From: Candidatus Falkowbacteria bacterium CG02_land_8_20_14_3_00_36_14
Lineage (GTDB): Bacteria; Patescibacteriota; Patescibacteriia; Patescibacteriales; UM-FILTER-36-11
NCBI GenBank assembly: GCA_002781265.1
Contig: PETS01000021.1
Coordinates: 1 to 38,624 of the forward strand
DNA: 38,624 bases
Direction: 5' to 3'
The notes beneath the pieces are model-generated. The model had not been told where the DNA came from. It was given only the letters and a program-made list of their open reading frames with translations, and did no database searches. Positions 7,476-16,164 of the stretch are shown here, in pieces. The translations under genes were made by a program, and so were the position numbers. The number at the start of each line of letters is the position of its first letter. The stretch's first letter is position 1.

Positions 7476-10400
7476 AGAGGAAGCCGTGCTGGCCGGCAGT
7501 GCCGTTATTGAATTGGAGAGAAATAACTTGGAGATCGGCGGCGGCTACCGTAATATTTGCCGTGGTAGTGGCGGCGGAAAGGTTTAAGTTAGCTTGCGAG
7601 TTGGCGAATTGATCATAGTCAAGTTCATTCTCGCCGTAATTTGGCGTCCAAATATCTACGCGGTAATATCCTGTTGGCGCGCTGATGGTATAAGCGCCAT
7701 TGGCATCAGTAGAAGCGAAATATTCTCGGCCGGCAAGAGTTTCCGGGGTACCGTCGGAATTAGCGTCAGTGTATTTTACCGCTCGGATAGGCATGTAAGT
7801 TTGCGCCGAGCCGTCAATGGTTACGGTGCCGGAAATATTATAGAAACTAACTCCAGTCACCGGCCTTAAGTTGATGTTTGATTGGTTGGCGCTATTAACC
7901 GTGACCGCACTGTCGTATTGCAGCCAACCCACGCCTGGAGCGTCAGCTTCTATTGTCCATAAGCCGTTGTCAACATAAAGAATATAATTGCCCGAAGAAT
8001 CAGTCATTGTGTCCGAGTGTTCGGTGCCTCCGGAAACATAAGCCCAGACCGGAGCGTTTGGGACGGCTTGCCCCGAAGAGTTTAGGACTTTGCCAGAGAT
8101 GGTGTAAGCCGGCCTTTTTAGTTTTAACCGCAGGGGGTTTGTGCCGGCGTTATTATTGGAAGCGTCAGAAATAATCATTCCATTCAAATAGACATCGGCT
8201 GTAGTGTTGCCGTCCATGCCGACCGAGTTGGTGATTACATTAACAGACTTTTCCTGCGAATTGGGCATGCCGGGCTTAAAGGCGCCGATTGTCCAGTTGC
8301 CGGTGGAAGTGATTTTAAGGGTAAATTTGCCGTTTGTGTCCGCGGTAGCGTGGCTATTGCCAAAGTTTTGCGGCTGGTAAGCGTAGACTTCGGCCGAGCC
8401 CATGCCGTTTCCCGAATCGTCAATCACAAAACCGTTTATTGTCATTAGCGTCTGTCCGCTGATATTGAAAAATATTTTTTTATCATTATTGCCGCCTGAT
8501 GTTTCACGCACAGAAGTGATCGTATCGTTAGCGGCTGGAAGCGCGCTCCAATTTCCTTGCGGAGTGACAGTTATAGAGGTATTGATTATTAAAGACGTGA
8601 TAGTGGTGGTGGCCGCGGCCGCGCCAGTGGCAAAAGTTACCACATCGCCGACCTGTAAATTATTAGTATTCGCCATATTAAGCTGGACTGGCTCGGTATT
8701 GCCGATAGCGGCGTTAGAAGAATCGCCATCAGGATCAAGAGCTCTACTGGTGGCGGTTTCAATGCCGACCGTGACATTTACCATCATAGGCGGCATCCAG
8801 TCAGGCATTGGCGACGGGCCGGCCATCGGTCCTTTGGGCATCGCTGGTCCTACGCCGATTGACCAACTGCCTTCGGTTAAGTAAAAGGTGGCGTTAGGAT
8901 TAGTATTGCCTACATCATTTAAGGTTTTAACTTTGAACGCTGAAGGCGAATTGGCAAAAATATCAACATCATCGGCTACTCCGCTAGTTGAATAGTCGCC
9001 GGATAGATAAACCGTGACTGCGGCTTTGCCGGCGCCAGCCGCGTCTTGTTCAAGAGTAATGCTTTTTGAAGTCGCTCCGCTTACTGCGATAAATTCAGGC
9101 ATTGTTTTTCCCAAGTAGCTGTTTGAGCCGATAGTAACATACGGGTCGGTAAAGAGCATATAATCGCCGGAAATTAAATTAAAGAAAGTGGATGTGCCAA
9201 TGTCGTTGGAAAAAGTCGTAGTGTCGGCTTCCATCGGGCCGGTCATAAATGAGCCGAGGTAAATACTGGCGGTGCCGTCGTCTTGATTGACATTATTAGT
9301 GTTAACCACAACCGTTAAACTATCCGAACCGCTTTCGCTGATAAAGAAAGGCATAGTCATTATATTTTCCAAAAGACCGCCGTCAGAAGATTTTGTTTTA
9401 ATGTCCACAGAGTAGCCGGAGGTACCGAAGCCCTTAGGTACGGAAGAGTTTATAATGCCTTTTAAATCAAAATGCAAAAAGTCAATAAAGCCGTCCGGTC
9501 CGGTAGCAGTATTCAACATATTACTGGAAGAAGTGGCAATATCCAATTTTACGGTAATGACCGTATTGGAAGTTGAGGCTACGCCGCCCACGCCGGGTGA
9601 CAAAGTCGCGTCAAAAGTAATCGTGCCGCCTCCTTGATTATTCATATCATTATTAACCGGCGAGAAAGAGTCCTTAGATACCCCGGTTACATTAAAGCCG
9701 TTCGGGAAGGTAAGAACAATCTGCATGCCGTCTTGAAGAGCTATGGTAACCGGTATGTCAATAAAATAATTGGAAGTTTGTCCGGCCATACCGTTCATCG
9801 GGAAAGCGCCGCCGCCGAACATTCCCATTTTACCCATATCCATTCCCGGGCCGGAATTAGTAGTTGCTCCGCTTATTGGACCGCCGCCGCTCGCCATCAT
9901 TCCGCCGCCCGATGGTCCAAGCATGCCGTAGGTTTCGGCGCTGTCTTTTATCGGGTTGTGCGAGCCGTTATTATGCGTGGCGCTCCCCGCGCGGTTGCCG
10001 GTATCGGTAATAGCGTTGCCTGAGCGGTCAGTGGCATTGTCAACGAAAATTTGGAAAGAATCCGAAGCGCAGTCGTCGAATATTTGGTCGCCGCACATAT
10101 CTATGCCTTTTAAGGTGACGGTTTGAGTGTAAGCGTCGTAAGAAAGAGTTACGCCGGTTAGTGTTGACATTTGATTGCCGCCGACTGTGTCATACGGAGC
10201 AACGGCTGTAGCCGAGCAGGACCAACTGCCTGGCGTAGAGCAAGCGCCGCTTGCCAAAGTGTTAAGGTAATAATTGGCCGGATTTAAAACAGATGTTGTC
10301 CAGCCGGTTTCAGTCTTGGAAGCCGCGTTCATCGGTTCGGAGAAAGTGACCGCGATTTGGTAATCGTCGCCGTTGGCGTAAAGCACTTCCGGAGTATTAG

Positions 10401-13400
10401 AGTCGGCGCTACCTGTTTTAAAGCTGATAATATTGTTGGCCGCCAAAGCGTTGCCGGAAAGGTCGGTAACGCTCGTGGTAATCGTTAAAGTGTAGACCGT
10501 ATTGGAAGTCAAAGAATCGGTCGGCGAGAATTTGGCGGTGTTGGACATGGAATCGTATTTAATGGTTCCGGCCGCGCTTACCGTTCCTTTTTTTAAGGTA
10601 ACGCTTTGGGAATTAATAGTAGAAGGATTCATAGCTTCGGAAAAGCCAATTTCCATAGACGGGATAGCGACATCAACGACCGAGCCATTGCTGATGCCGT
10701 CGTTGTTTGTTGGATAAGATCCGGCTACGGTTGGAGGGGTTAAGTCAGCCGAGGAGCCGACTTGAAAACTGGAACTGAAAGACGATTGGGTTGCCAAGCA
10801 GGTATCAGGAGAAGTGGAGCAGTTCATCGGATTCCCAAGCCAAACTCCAAGCTGGCTTTTAACCGCGCCCATCACCCGCACTTCATACCAGCCACTGTTG
10901 GCAGAATTGGAATCCAAGGCAGTATGCGTCATAGTAACAATTTTTTTAGTGGCGTTATCTAAACTGACGCTGACGCTTTTATCCGTCACTTCCGTTGCGG
11001 TCCAGGAACTGACATTGGTGATTTTATAAAGTTTTAAATTAGTAGTGCTGATAGAAGTTGGATCCATCGGCTCGCTGAATTCAATCATAATAGCGGCCGA
11101 GGTAGGAATATTAAAAGATCCGGGAGTCGGATTGGTGCCGTTCACGAAAGGAGGCATAAACGCTCCGCCGCCGCCGAAGTTGCCGAAATCCATTCCGCCG
11201 CCGCCCCACATTCCGGTATTGTCGCCCATAGTACTAAACGAAAATTCATAGTTGCCGTTTGGTCGGTTTGAGTTTAAAGGATTGCTGTTCGTGTCTTTGA
11301 CCCCGGAAGTTATTACTGCCGTGTAAAAAGTGTTAGCCGAAAGGGCAGTGTCCGAATAGAAGCGGGCTTCATTAGCATAAGGGCTGGCGCTATAAACATA
11401 TTTTACTTTGCCGGCGATTTTAGTGTTGCCGTCGGCCGTAACATAAATATTTGAGCCGGCATTGGAAGCGTCCATATCGTCAATAGTGGCGGAGTTCATT
11501 TGATTAAAAAAGCTGATGACGATTGGCATTTGCCCTGATGCCATAGGAAGAGGAACGGTTGAGCAGTCGCCGGTACAGGCGATATTAAGAGGCGCCATCA
11601 TCATGCCGTCCATAGGCGCGGTCCAGGAAACTCCGCTCGCTCCGGAAGATCCGCCGGAAGAATTACTCATAAAGCCGGAAGATAAATATATTTGAAATCC
11701 CGAATCGCCGCGCATGACATCCTTTGATATGTCCATAAATCCGTTCTTAATAACTTTTATCCATTGCCAGCCCTCTGGTAAATTATTGTCGCCAAAAGTG
11801 AAGGCGCCGTTTGAGGTCGTGGTGGCGGTGGAAGTGGAAATGCCGTCAATAATTACGAAAGCGTCTTGCACCGGATTGCCGCTTGAATCATAGACAGTAC
11901 CGTTTAAGTCAGCAGTTGAATTAGAATCATTCCATGAAGTGGCAGAGATTATATCAATAGTAACCGGATTGGATTTGGCTGTTGTTTCCGTATCAGTCGG
12001 ATACATTCCCAAGAAAGTGTCATTACCAGTATCGTCAATCGCCCTTAAATAATATTGAATAGAAGTAGTGTCGTCCCAGCCGCCGTTCCAGGCGATAAAA
12101 CAGCGGTAAAGTCCGGTGTTGCCGGCCATGGCCGGTTGAACACAAGTGGAAGTGGCATTACCAAACGCTTGTGCATTAACTTTATAAGCAAGCTCAGCGG
12201 TTGCCAAAGTCCGATCGTCTCCCATGCGGGCGTAAAAAACAAGATTTCCTCCTTGAGGCGCTTGCCAAACCGGCATATGGTCAATCATCGGCGGGTTAGA
12301 ATCCGTGCCGCCGATTTCGGAAGTTAAAGTAGCCGGAGCCGAAGCAACGGCCGCGGATTTATTGCCGGCCATATCAATCGCTACCACATAAGCGCGATAA
12401 CTGCCGGTTGACAAAAGCGCGCCGGCGCTGTCAAAGGACATAGAAAAGCCGCTACCGGTGAAAGTGTATGTTGAAGCGGCCGAGCCGCCCTGCCACATAT
12501 ATTGGCCATAGGCAGTACTATAAACAGAGTGTACCGCCGTATTTAGCGCGACGCCGTCAAGCAATAAATATATTTCATATCTGTCAAAAGATGGATCAGA
12601 GGTTGAAGTCGGCGTCCAAACAATCCTGACATCCTCGCCTTGTAAGCCGTAATTAGAGCTGTCCGGATCATTTAAGGAGACATTAGTTGCCGCGGTTGGC
12701 GCTGTTCCGTCCCCGCCGGTGTTAGGCAAATTAGGAGTGGGGTTTGATAAATAAATCCAATCTCCGCTGGTATTATAGTCATTGCCGGTTGTTCCCATTC
12801 TGGCGATTGATTGGTTGTATTCACTATTGGGCTTAAAATCGCCGGTTGTCCATTGGCTGGCGGTTACCGCCGCCGCTTCACCGGCTTTGCTTGGACCGCA
12901 GTATTGAATGTAGTCAATAATTGTTGCGCCGGCATTTTTTAAAGTTATGTCGCCGCCAACAGTGGATATCGGCGTTCTTAAACCGGTATAAAGAGATCCT
13001 TGACCGTCAGAAGTATTGGCGTCATTTAATCCGGTTTGATTCCAGTAAATAGTGACAAAACTATTAGCCGTCATTGAAACATCAGGAATAGTATAAATTT
13101 GCGTGGTTGAAGTAGCTATATTCAGCGTCCAGTTGTTAATGGAAATAGAAGTTGAAGAAGCGTTATAAAGTTCAATCCAGGCCGAGCTGGTGGCAGTGTT
13201 GTATAAAATTTCATTAATAATTATATTTCTGCTCGCGGAAGATATGGCTTCGCTTTCCGTGGCCGATAATCTATTTTGCGGTCCGGCAAGACCGGCGGCT
13301 CGGGTGATAAAATCTCCGCTGTTGTTAGTCGTATCCGAACCATTGCCTTTACTGCTGTCAATGCCGGTAGCCATACTGGTTGGCGTTGAACTTGGATAGG

Positions 13401-14688
13401 CCTTGCGTTCCAGAGAGCCGTTGGCGGGCGGACTGACAACCGCCATGCCTTCAATTGTCTGTGTTTGGTTTCCCCAGCCGACTTTATCAATAACCATGGC
13501 GTCAATAGTGGTAGAAGTGGAAATGTAAACGCCGCCGTTAGGCGCCAGCCCGTTAGTCGTCGCGTCATAGGTCGCGTCCGGCGTTCCATAGGCCGCGGCC
13601 CAATTAGTATTCCAATCAGTAGACGCGATTAAAAAATATCCTTTGGCCGGAATGTCATCTCCGGTGTCATTATTAGTAGTTAAAGTTAATGTCTTATTGG
13701 TAGTGGTGCCGGTACAGCCAGCGCCCGTACAGTCAACAATATGCAGATTAAGATTTCCCGAGATAGCGCCGGTTGCGTTGGCAATTCCATTAGCAGGAAT
13801 TAAATCATATGACTGATCTGTCTTATTATATATCTCAATAAATTCAACATTCGCGGTAGAAGAAGCGATTTGCACTTCGGAAATTGCCAAAGGCGCGCTC
13901 ATCTGCATATTATCGCCGCCGCCTTCCGTGCCTAAAGTTACCATTCCGAACCATCTGCCCATTGATTCGCTCGGCCAGTTGGTTATAGAAGCGGAAGTTA
14001 CGTCTACGCCATTTTGAGGAATTTTAGTTGTGAATTTATGCAAGGTGGCGGCGTTAATATCCGCCGCGCTAGCCGCGACAAAAATCACCAGTGGAGCGGT
14101 AAAAGAAACGGGAATAGTTAAGTTTAAATTGGAAAATACGGTTTGCGAAACACTAAAGGTGCCGCCGTACGGGTCAGTGATTGTCTGAGTTGTCCAGTCG
14201 CCGGCTTTTGTTGCCGTGGTTGAGGAAATTAAAGTGTCTTGATTGGTTTCAAAATTGCCGTCCCCGTCGTCAAGCCATAATGATATGCCGGAAGTCGTAG
14301 TTGTCGCCAAAGCGTTTAAATCAGCGGCGACGCTAAAAGGGCTGGCCGTGCACGGTCCGCCGCCCATCGGGCAATTCATGCCGGCTTGAAGCTGGAGAGT
14401 AATGCCGTTAAGTCGGTTAGTGCCGGCCGTGGTGTCGTAAGCCGTAATTTTAATAATTGATTCCGGCGTGGACGTGGCGTCCAAAAATACGTCCGGTGTC
14501 GCGCCGCCGTCGTTGGTGTACTGGGCGTCAATGCCGCCGGCCGCGCTGGCATCGGGCACGTAATTTATAAAAGGAATGCTGACGCTCCACAGGACCATAG
14601 TAATAATTACCAGCCATACTGTAAATTTTTTAGAAAAATTTTTTAATTTGCCAAGCAGATGCTTAGCCATTGATTTGTTTAAATGCAT
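7453..14688 (-). CDS. Giant secreted multi-domain surface protein (N-terminal 2,411 residues)
   Basis: Residues 1-52 form a signal peptide: a basic start (KLKNFSKKF), a hydrophobic core around 24-40 and an ASAA cleavage site. Two lamin-tail-like domains follow at about 267-420 (ISEVQIASS...EFIEIYN) and 488-640 (INEILYN...WIELYN). Then come fibronectin-like segments (about 680-900), a carboxypeptidase-regulatory-like domain (about 931-1010), four bacterial Ig-like (Big_5/SbsA type) domains with the motif FSEPMxxxS (about 1063, 1204, 1349, 1447), glycine/methionine-rich linkers (about 1170, 1594 and 1880), and three more regulatory-like beta-sandwiches (about 2083, 2193, 2283). The start at 14688 is fixed by AGGAGG 6 bases upstream. 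No catalytic site is visible. The likely role is a cell-surface adhesin or scaffold. The long uninterrupted frame shows it is under selection. Confidence 0.9.
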   Translation of the reverse strand: MHLNKSMAKHLLGKLKNFSKKFTVWLVIITMVLWSVSIPFINYVPDASAAGGIDAQYTNDGGATPDVFLDATSTPESIIKITAYDTTAGTNRLNGITLQLQAGMNCPMGGGPCTASPFSVAADLNALATTTTSGISLWLDDGDGNFETNQDTLISSTTATKAGDWTTQTITDPYGGTFSVSQTVFSNLNLTIPVSFTAPLVIFVAASAADINAATLHKFTTKIPQNGVDVTSASITNWPSESMGRWFGMVTLGTEGGGDNMQMSAPLAISEVQIASSTANVEFIEIYNKTDQSYDLIPANGIANATGAISGNLNLHIVDCTGAGCTGTTTNKTLTLTTNNDTGDDIPAKGYFLIASTDWNTNWAAAYGTPDATYDATTNGLAPNGGVYISTSTTIDAMVIDKVGWGNQTQTIEGMAVVSPPANGSLERKAYPSSTPTSMATGIDSSKGNGSDTTNNSGDFITRAAGLAGPQNRLSATESEAISSASRNIIINEILYNTATSSAWIELYNASSTSISINNWTLNIATSTTQIYTIPDVSMTANSFVTIYWNQTGLNDANTSDGQGSLYTGLRTPISTVGGDITLKNAGATIIDYIQYCGPSKAGEAAAVTASQWTTGDFKPNSEYNQSIARMGTTGNDYNTSGDWIYLSNPTPNLPNTGGDGTAPTAATNVSLNDPDSSNYGLQGEDVRIVWTPTSTSDPSFDRYEIYLLLDGVALNTAVHSVYSTAYGQYMWQGGSAASTYTFTGSGFSMSFDSAGALLSTGSYRAYVVAIDMAGNKSAAVASAPATLTSEIGGTDSNPPMIDHMPVWQAPQGGNLVFYARMGDDRTLATAELAYKVNAQAFGNATSTCVQPAMAGNTGLYRCFIAWNGGWDDTTSIQYYLRAIDDTGNDTFLGMYPTDTETTAKSNPVTIDIISATSWNDSNSTADLNGTVYDSSGNPVQDAFVIIDGISTSTATTTSNGAFTFGDNNLPEGWQWIKVIKNGFMDISKDVMRGDSGFQIYLSSGFMSNSSGGSSGASGVSWTAPMDGMMMAPLNIACTGDCSTVPLPMASGQMPIVISFFNQMNSATIDDMDASNAGSNIYVTADGNTKIAGKVKYVYSASPYANEARFYSDTALSANTFYTAVITSGVKDTNSNPLNSNRPNGNYEFSFSTMGDNTGMWGGGGMDFGNFGGGGAFMPPFVNGTNPTPGSFNIPTSAAIMIEFSEPMDPTSISTTNLKLYKITNVSSWTATEVTDKSVSVSLDNATKKIVTMTHTALDSNSANSGWYEVRVMGAVKSQLGVWLGNPMNCSTSPDTCLATQSSFSSSFQVGSSADLTPPTVAGSYPTNNDGISNGSVVDVAIPSMEIGFSEAMNPSTINSQSVTLKKGTVSAAGTIKYDSMSNTAKFSPTDSLTSNTVYTLTITTSVTDLSGNALAANNIISFKTGSADSNTPEVLYANGDDYQIAVTFSEPMNAASKTETGWTTSVLNPANYYLNTLASGACSTPGSWSCSATAVAPYDTVGGNQMSTLTGVTLSYDAYTQTVTLKGIDMCGDQIFDDCASDSFQIFVDNATDRSGNAITDTGNRAGSATHNNGSHNPIKDSAETYGMLGPSGGGMMASGGGPISGATTNSGPGMDMGKMGMFGGGAFPMNGMAGQTSNYFIDIPVTIALQDGMQIVLTFPNGFNVTGVSKDSFSPVNNDMNNQGGGTITFDATLSPGVGGVASTSNTVITVKLDIATSSSNMLNTATGPDGFIDFLHFDLKGIINSSVPKGFGTSGYSVDIKTKSSDGGLLENIMTMPFFISESGSDSLTVVVNTNNVNQDDGTASIYLGSFMTGPMEADTTTFSNDIGTSTFFNLISGDYMLFTDPYVTIGSNSYLGKTMPEFIAVSGATSKSITLEQDAAGAGKAAVTVYLSGDYSTSGVADDVDIFANSPSAFKVKTLNDVGNTNPNATFYLTEGSWSIGVGPAMPKGPMAGPSPMPDWMPPMMVNVTVGIETATSRALDPDGDSSNAAIGNTEPVQLNMANTNNLQVGDVVTFATGAAAATTTITSLIINTSITVTPQGNWSALPAANDTITSVRETSGGNNDKKIFFNISGQTLMTINGFVIDDSGNGMGSAEVYAYQPQNFGNSHATADTNGKFTLKITSTGNWTIGAFKPGMPNSQEKSVNVITNSVGMDGNTTADVYLNGMIISDASNNNAGTNPLRLKLKRPAYTISGKVLNSSGQAVPNAPVWAYVSGGTEHSDTMTDSSGNYILYVDNGLWTIEADAPGVGWLQYDSAVTVNSANQSNINLRPVTGVSFYNISGTVTIDGSAQTYMPIRAVKYTDANSDGTPETLAGREYFASTDANGAYTISAPTGYYRVDIWTPNYGENELDYDQFANSQANLNLSAATTTANITVAAADLQVISLQFNNGTAGQHGFLFVEEVAY

Positions 14689-14694
14689 ATTTTT

Positions 14695-14700
14695 CCTCCT
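14695..14700 (-). promoter_or_regulatory. Strong Shine-Dalgarno AGGAGG of the giant surface gene
   Basis: AGGAGG ends 6 bases before the ATG at 14688. It decides that start over the internal ATG (codon 7), which has none. It stands out because most genes in this window lack a recognisable ribosome-binding site. Further upstream, CCCTG and CAGGG (about 14729-14750) can pair as a small hairpin. Confidence 0.8.
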
Positions 14701-14765
14701 TGATTATAATTGTTTATTCCCCTGTGCCAAGAGCGCAGGGCGAAACTATTATTTAATATTTAAAA

Positions 14766-15062
14766 TTAATTATTGTTATTATCAACCGGTTGTAGCCGGT
14801 ATAATATAGATGACAGGCGCATTATGTTTGACTGCAATGAATTTAATTTTTCGTTTAATTGCTTCTGCTGATTTTCTATAGTTGCTACGCGGAAGTTTGT
14901 TTGTTCAGTTAAATATTTAGAATTTTTATTCTGAAAAAAAATAATACTGACCAAAAAGAATTGAATCAGCATTAAGATAATAATAAAAATATAAGTAGAT
15001 TTGGAATTTAGAATTTTAACAAAAATGTTGTTTAATCCTTTCCTCCTTGAGAAATTAAACAT
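14766..15062 (-). CDS. Small single-pass membrane protein with coiled coil
   Basis: Unrecognised protein. I start it at the ATG at 15062 (98 aa); a longer version from TTG at 15086 is possible but has no support. A short basic N-terminus (SRRKGLNN) is followed by one transmembrane helix (about residues 23-44, FIIILMLIQFFLVSIIFF) and then by a heptad-like region (about 53-90, ENQQKQLNEKLNSLQSN). The topology suggests a short cytoplasmic tail and an extracellular coiled coil. It lies 77 bases upstream of the giant surface gene on the same strand, so it is probably co-transcribed and may anchor, chaperone or help export that protein (inference). An AGGAGG occurs inside its coding region but no start codon follows in register. 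Confidence 0.6.
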   Translation of the reverse strand: MFNFSRRKGLNNIFVKILNSKSTYIFIIILMLIQFFLVSIIFFQNKNSKYLTEQTNFRVATIENQQKQLNEKLNSLQSNIMRLSSILYRLQPVDNNNN

Positions 15063-15167
15063 AAAGCATAGTAAAAAATAATACAAAAATTCTTAAATAA
15101 TTTTTTAGAAATTTAAATATTATTATTTTTAATTATTAAGGCAATTTGTTTGTGGATAACTTATTAT

Positions 15168-15173
15168 ATTATA
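15168..15173 (-). promoter_or_regulatory. Candidate -10 box of the giant surface-protein operon
   Basis: A perfect TATAAT in minus-strand reading lies about 105 bases upstream of the ATG at 15062. No good -35 box is found at 16-18 bases, so the assignment is weak. Confidence 0.3.
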
Positions 15174-15189
15174 ACATTTTTTAGCAAAT

Positions 15190-15221
15190 ATTAAAAATAA
15201 AAACATCAATAAAGATGTTTT
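15190..15221 (-). terminator. Intrinsic terminator of the HTH gene
   Basis: AAAACATC (15200-15207) and GATGTTTT (15214-15221) form a perfect 8-bp stem with a 6-base loop. Reading on the minus strand the stem is followed by TTTTTATTTTT. It lies 26 bases after the stop of the HTH gene and isolates it from the giant-protein operon. Confidence 0.75.
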
Positions 15222-15246
15222 AAAAGGATATATGATTATTTTTTAA

Positions 15247-15651
15247 TCATTCTTCCCACTTTTCCACGTATTGGCCGATGCCGAAATCATTAAATTTGTT
15301 TTTCAGTTTGGTTTTTTTATATAAGTATTTTATAATTGAGGTAATTTCAATCAAATAGCGGTTGCCTTTGACTTTGTACTTTACGGCCCTTGACTGGATT
15401 GCCCGGCGGATAGTTTTATTTTGCACGCCCCCTATTTTAGCCGCCTCGGAAACAGACAACCAAACGGGATTATTGATAGATTTATTTAATATATCTTCTC
15501 CTTTAATTTTATGCTTTTTTATCCGTTTGGGCTTATCAGTAAAAATATAGTTTTTTTTCCGCTTGCCACTCTGGCTTGAATTTTTTATATTAGAGCCCTC
15601 TTTATTATTTAGAGTTTCATTTAATTGTTTTAGTTCTGATTTTAAATCCAT
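15247..15651 (-). CDS. Helix-turn-helix DNA-binding protein (MerR/excisionase-like)
   Basis: 134 aa. Residues 1-60 are charged and probably disordered, with a basic patch (KRKKNYIF, KRIKKHKIK). Residues 62-118 form a winged-helix domain of the HTH_17/excisionase type: WLSVSEAAKIGGVQNKTIRR is the helix-turn-helix and the following KVKGNRYLIEITSIIKYL is the wing and linking helix. Proteins of this build act as excisionases or as transcription regulators. The upstream region carries a palindrome that overlaps its likely promoter (-10 TATACT at 15690-15685), so autoregulation is likely. It is divergent from the ECF sigma gene across a 513-base control region. I do not recognise a named orthologue. 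Confidence 0.8.
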   Translation of the reverse strand: MDLKSELKQLNETLNNKEGSNIKNSSQSGKRKKNYIFTDKPKRIKKHKIKGEDILNKSINNPVWLSVSEAAKIGGVQNKTIRRAIQSRAVKYKVKGNRYLIEITSIIKYLYKKTKLKNKFNDFGIGQYVEKWEE

Positions 15652-15658
15652 ATTATTT

Positions 15659-15686
15659 CTTTAGTCCACAATAATGTAGACTAAAG
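15659..15686. promoter_or_regulatory. 28-bp palindromic site 1 (operator or recombination site)
   Basis: CTTTAGTCCAC - AATAAT - GTAGACTAAAG: two 11-base arms with one mismatch around a 6-base centre. It overlaps the expected transcription start of the HTH gene (the -10 TATACT abuts its right end), as repressor operators do. A second copy at 15768 matches at 21 of 28 positions. Confidence 0.65.
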
Positions 15687-15701
15687 TATAAATAAATTAT
15701 T

Positions 15702-15761
15702 AAATTGCTATATTTTTGGGAATATATCAAAAAGGAAATTAAGTTAATTATATAGCAATTT
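15702..15761. repeat. 11-bp perfect inverted repeat between the two 28-bp sites
   Basis: AAATTGCTATA (15702-15712) and TATAGCAATTT (15751-15761) are perfect inverse copies separated by 38 bases. They lie inside the interval bounded by the two 28-bp sites, giving a nested symmetrical arrangement. Confidence 0.7.
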
Positions 15762-15767
15762 TATTGA

Positions 15768-15795
15768 TTTTAGTCCACTACTACCTAGACTTAAG
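15768..15795. promoter_or_regulatory. 28-bp palindromic site 2
   Basis: TTTTAGTCCAC - TACTAC - CTAGACTTAAG, in the same orientation as site 1 and 109 bases from it. The left arm is conserved at 10 of 11 bases, while the central six and the right arm differ more. It may bind the same protein, with lower symmetry. Confidence 0.6.
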
Positions 15796-16164
15796 TTTTA
15801 TTATTAAACATATTCTCATAATGTAATAAAAAATGCAAGGGTTTAAGATCACGCGACACAAAACATGCAATATAAAATAATTTAAAAAATTATTAAATAA
15901 AAATAAATAAATGTTATATGTTTTATGCTATTTGTTATGGGATTTAATTTGATTTATATTTGCTTATATGTTATTTTATATTATATTGTTGATAAATAAT
16001 ATATCATTATTATTATAAACAATATCAATATTTATATATATTAAAACATTTAAAAAAGACTAATAAAATAGGGTTAAATAGGGTTATTAAGCCCTTAATT
16101 TTTTATTTAATAGTTTTATTATTCAAGCAACTGTAACATAATATTAATTATCACGAATAATTAA
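15796..16164. other. Gene-free, very AT-rich control region upstream of the ECF sigma gene
   Basis: This stretch has no supportable gene. It contains long A/T tracts, an exact 10-bp tandem repeat AAATAGGGTT (16066-16075 and 16076-16085), and a candidate sigma promoter at its right end. The 10-base period of the tandem repeat would put both copies on the same face of the helix. One GC-containing island (TCACGCGACAC, about 15849-15859) stands out. Confidence 0.6.
16132..16157 (+). promoter_or_regulatory. Candidate ECF-type autoregulatory promoter TGTAAC-16-CGAA
   Basis: TGTAAC (16132-16137) and CGAA (16154-16157) are separated by 16 bases, resembling the TGAAAC-N16-CGT layout used by Bacillus ECF sigma factors. 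Transcription would start at or next to the ATG at 16165. With only one example this remains a guess. Confidence 0.3.

Noticed and set aside
8402..8884. 160-codon plus-strand frame opposite the giant surface gene
   Set aside because: It is antisense to a well-supported long gene with repetitive Thr/Ser/Ala/Gly codons, has no recognisable domain, and similar shadows occur along the whole gene.
15659..15795. CRISPR array
   Set aside because: Only two imperfect repeats, palindromic and of different sequence in the centre, with no further units and no cas genes.
15659..15795. Chromosomal dif site
   Set aside because: The 11-6-11 layout fits, but the sequence does not resemble known dif arms, two sites occur instead of one, and gene orientation diverges here, which does not suggest the terminus.
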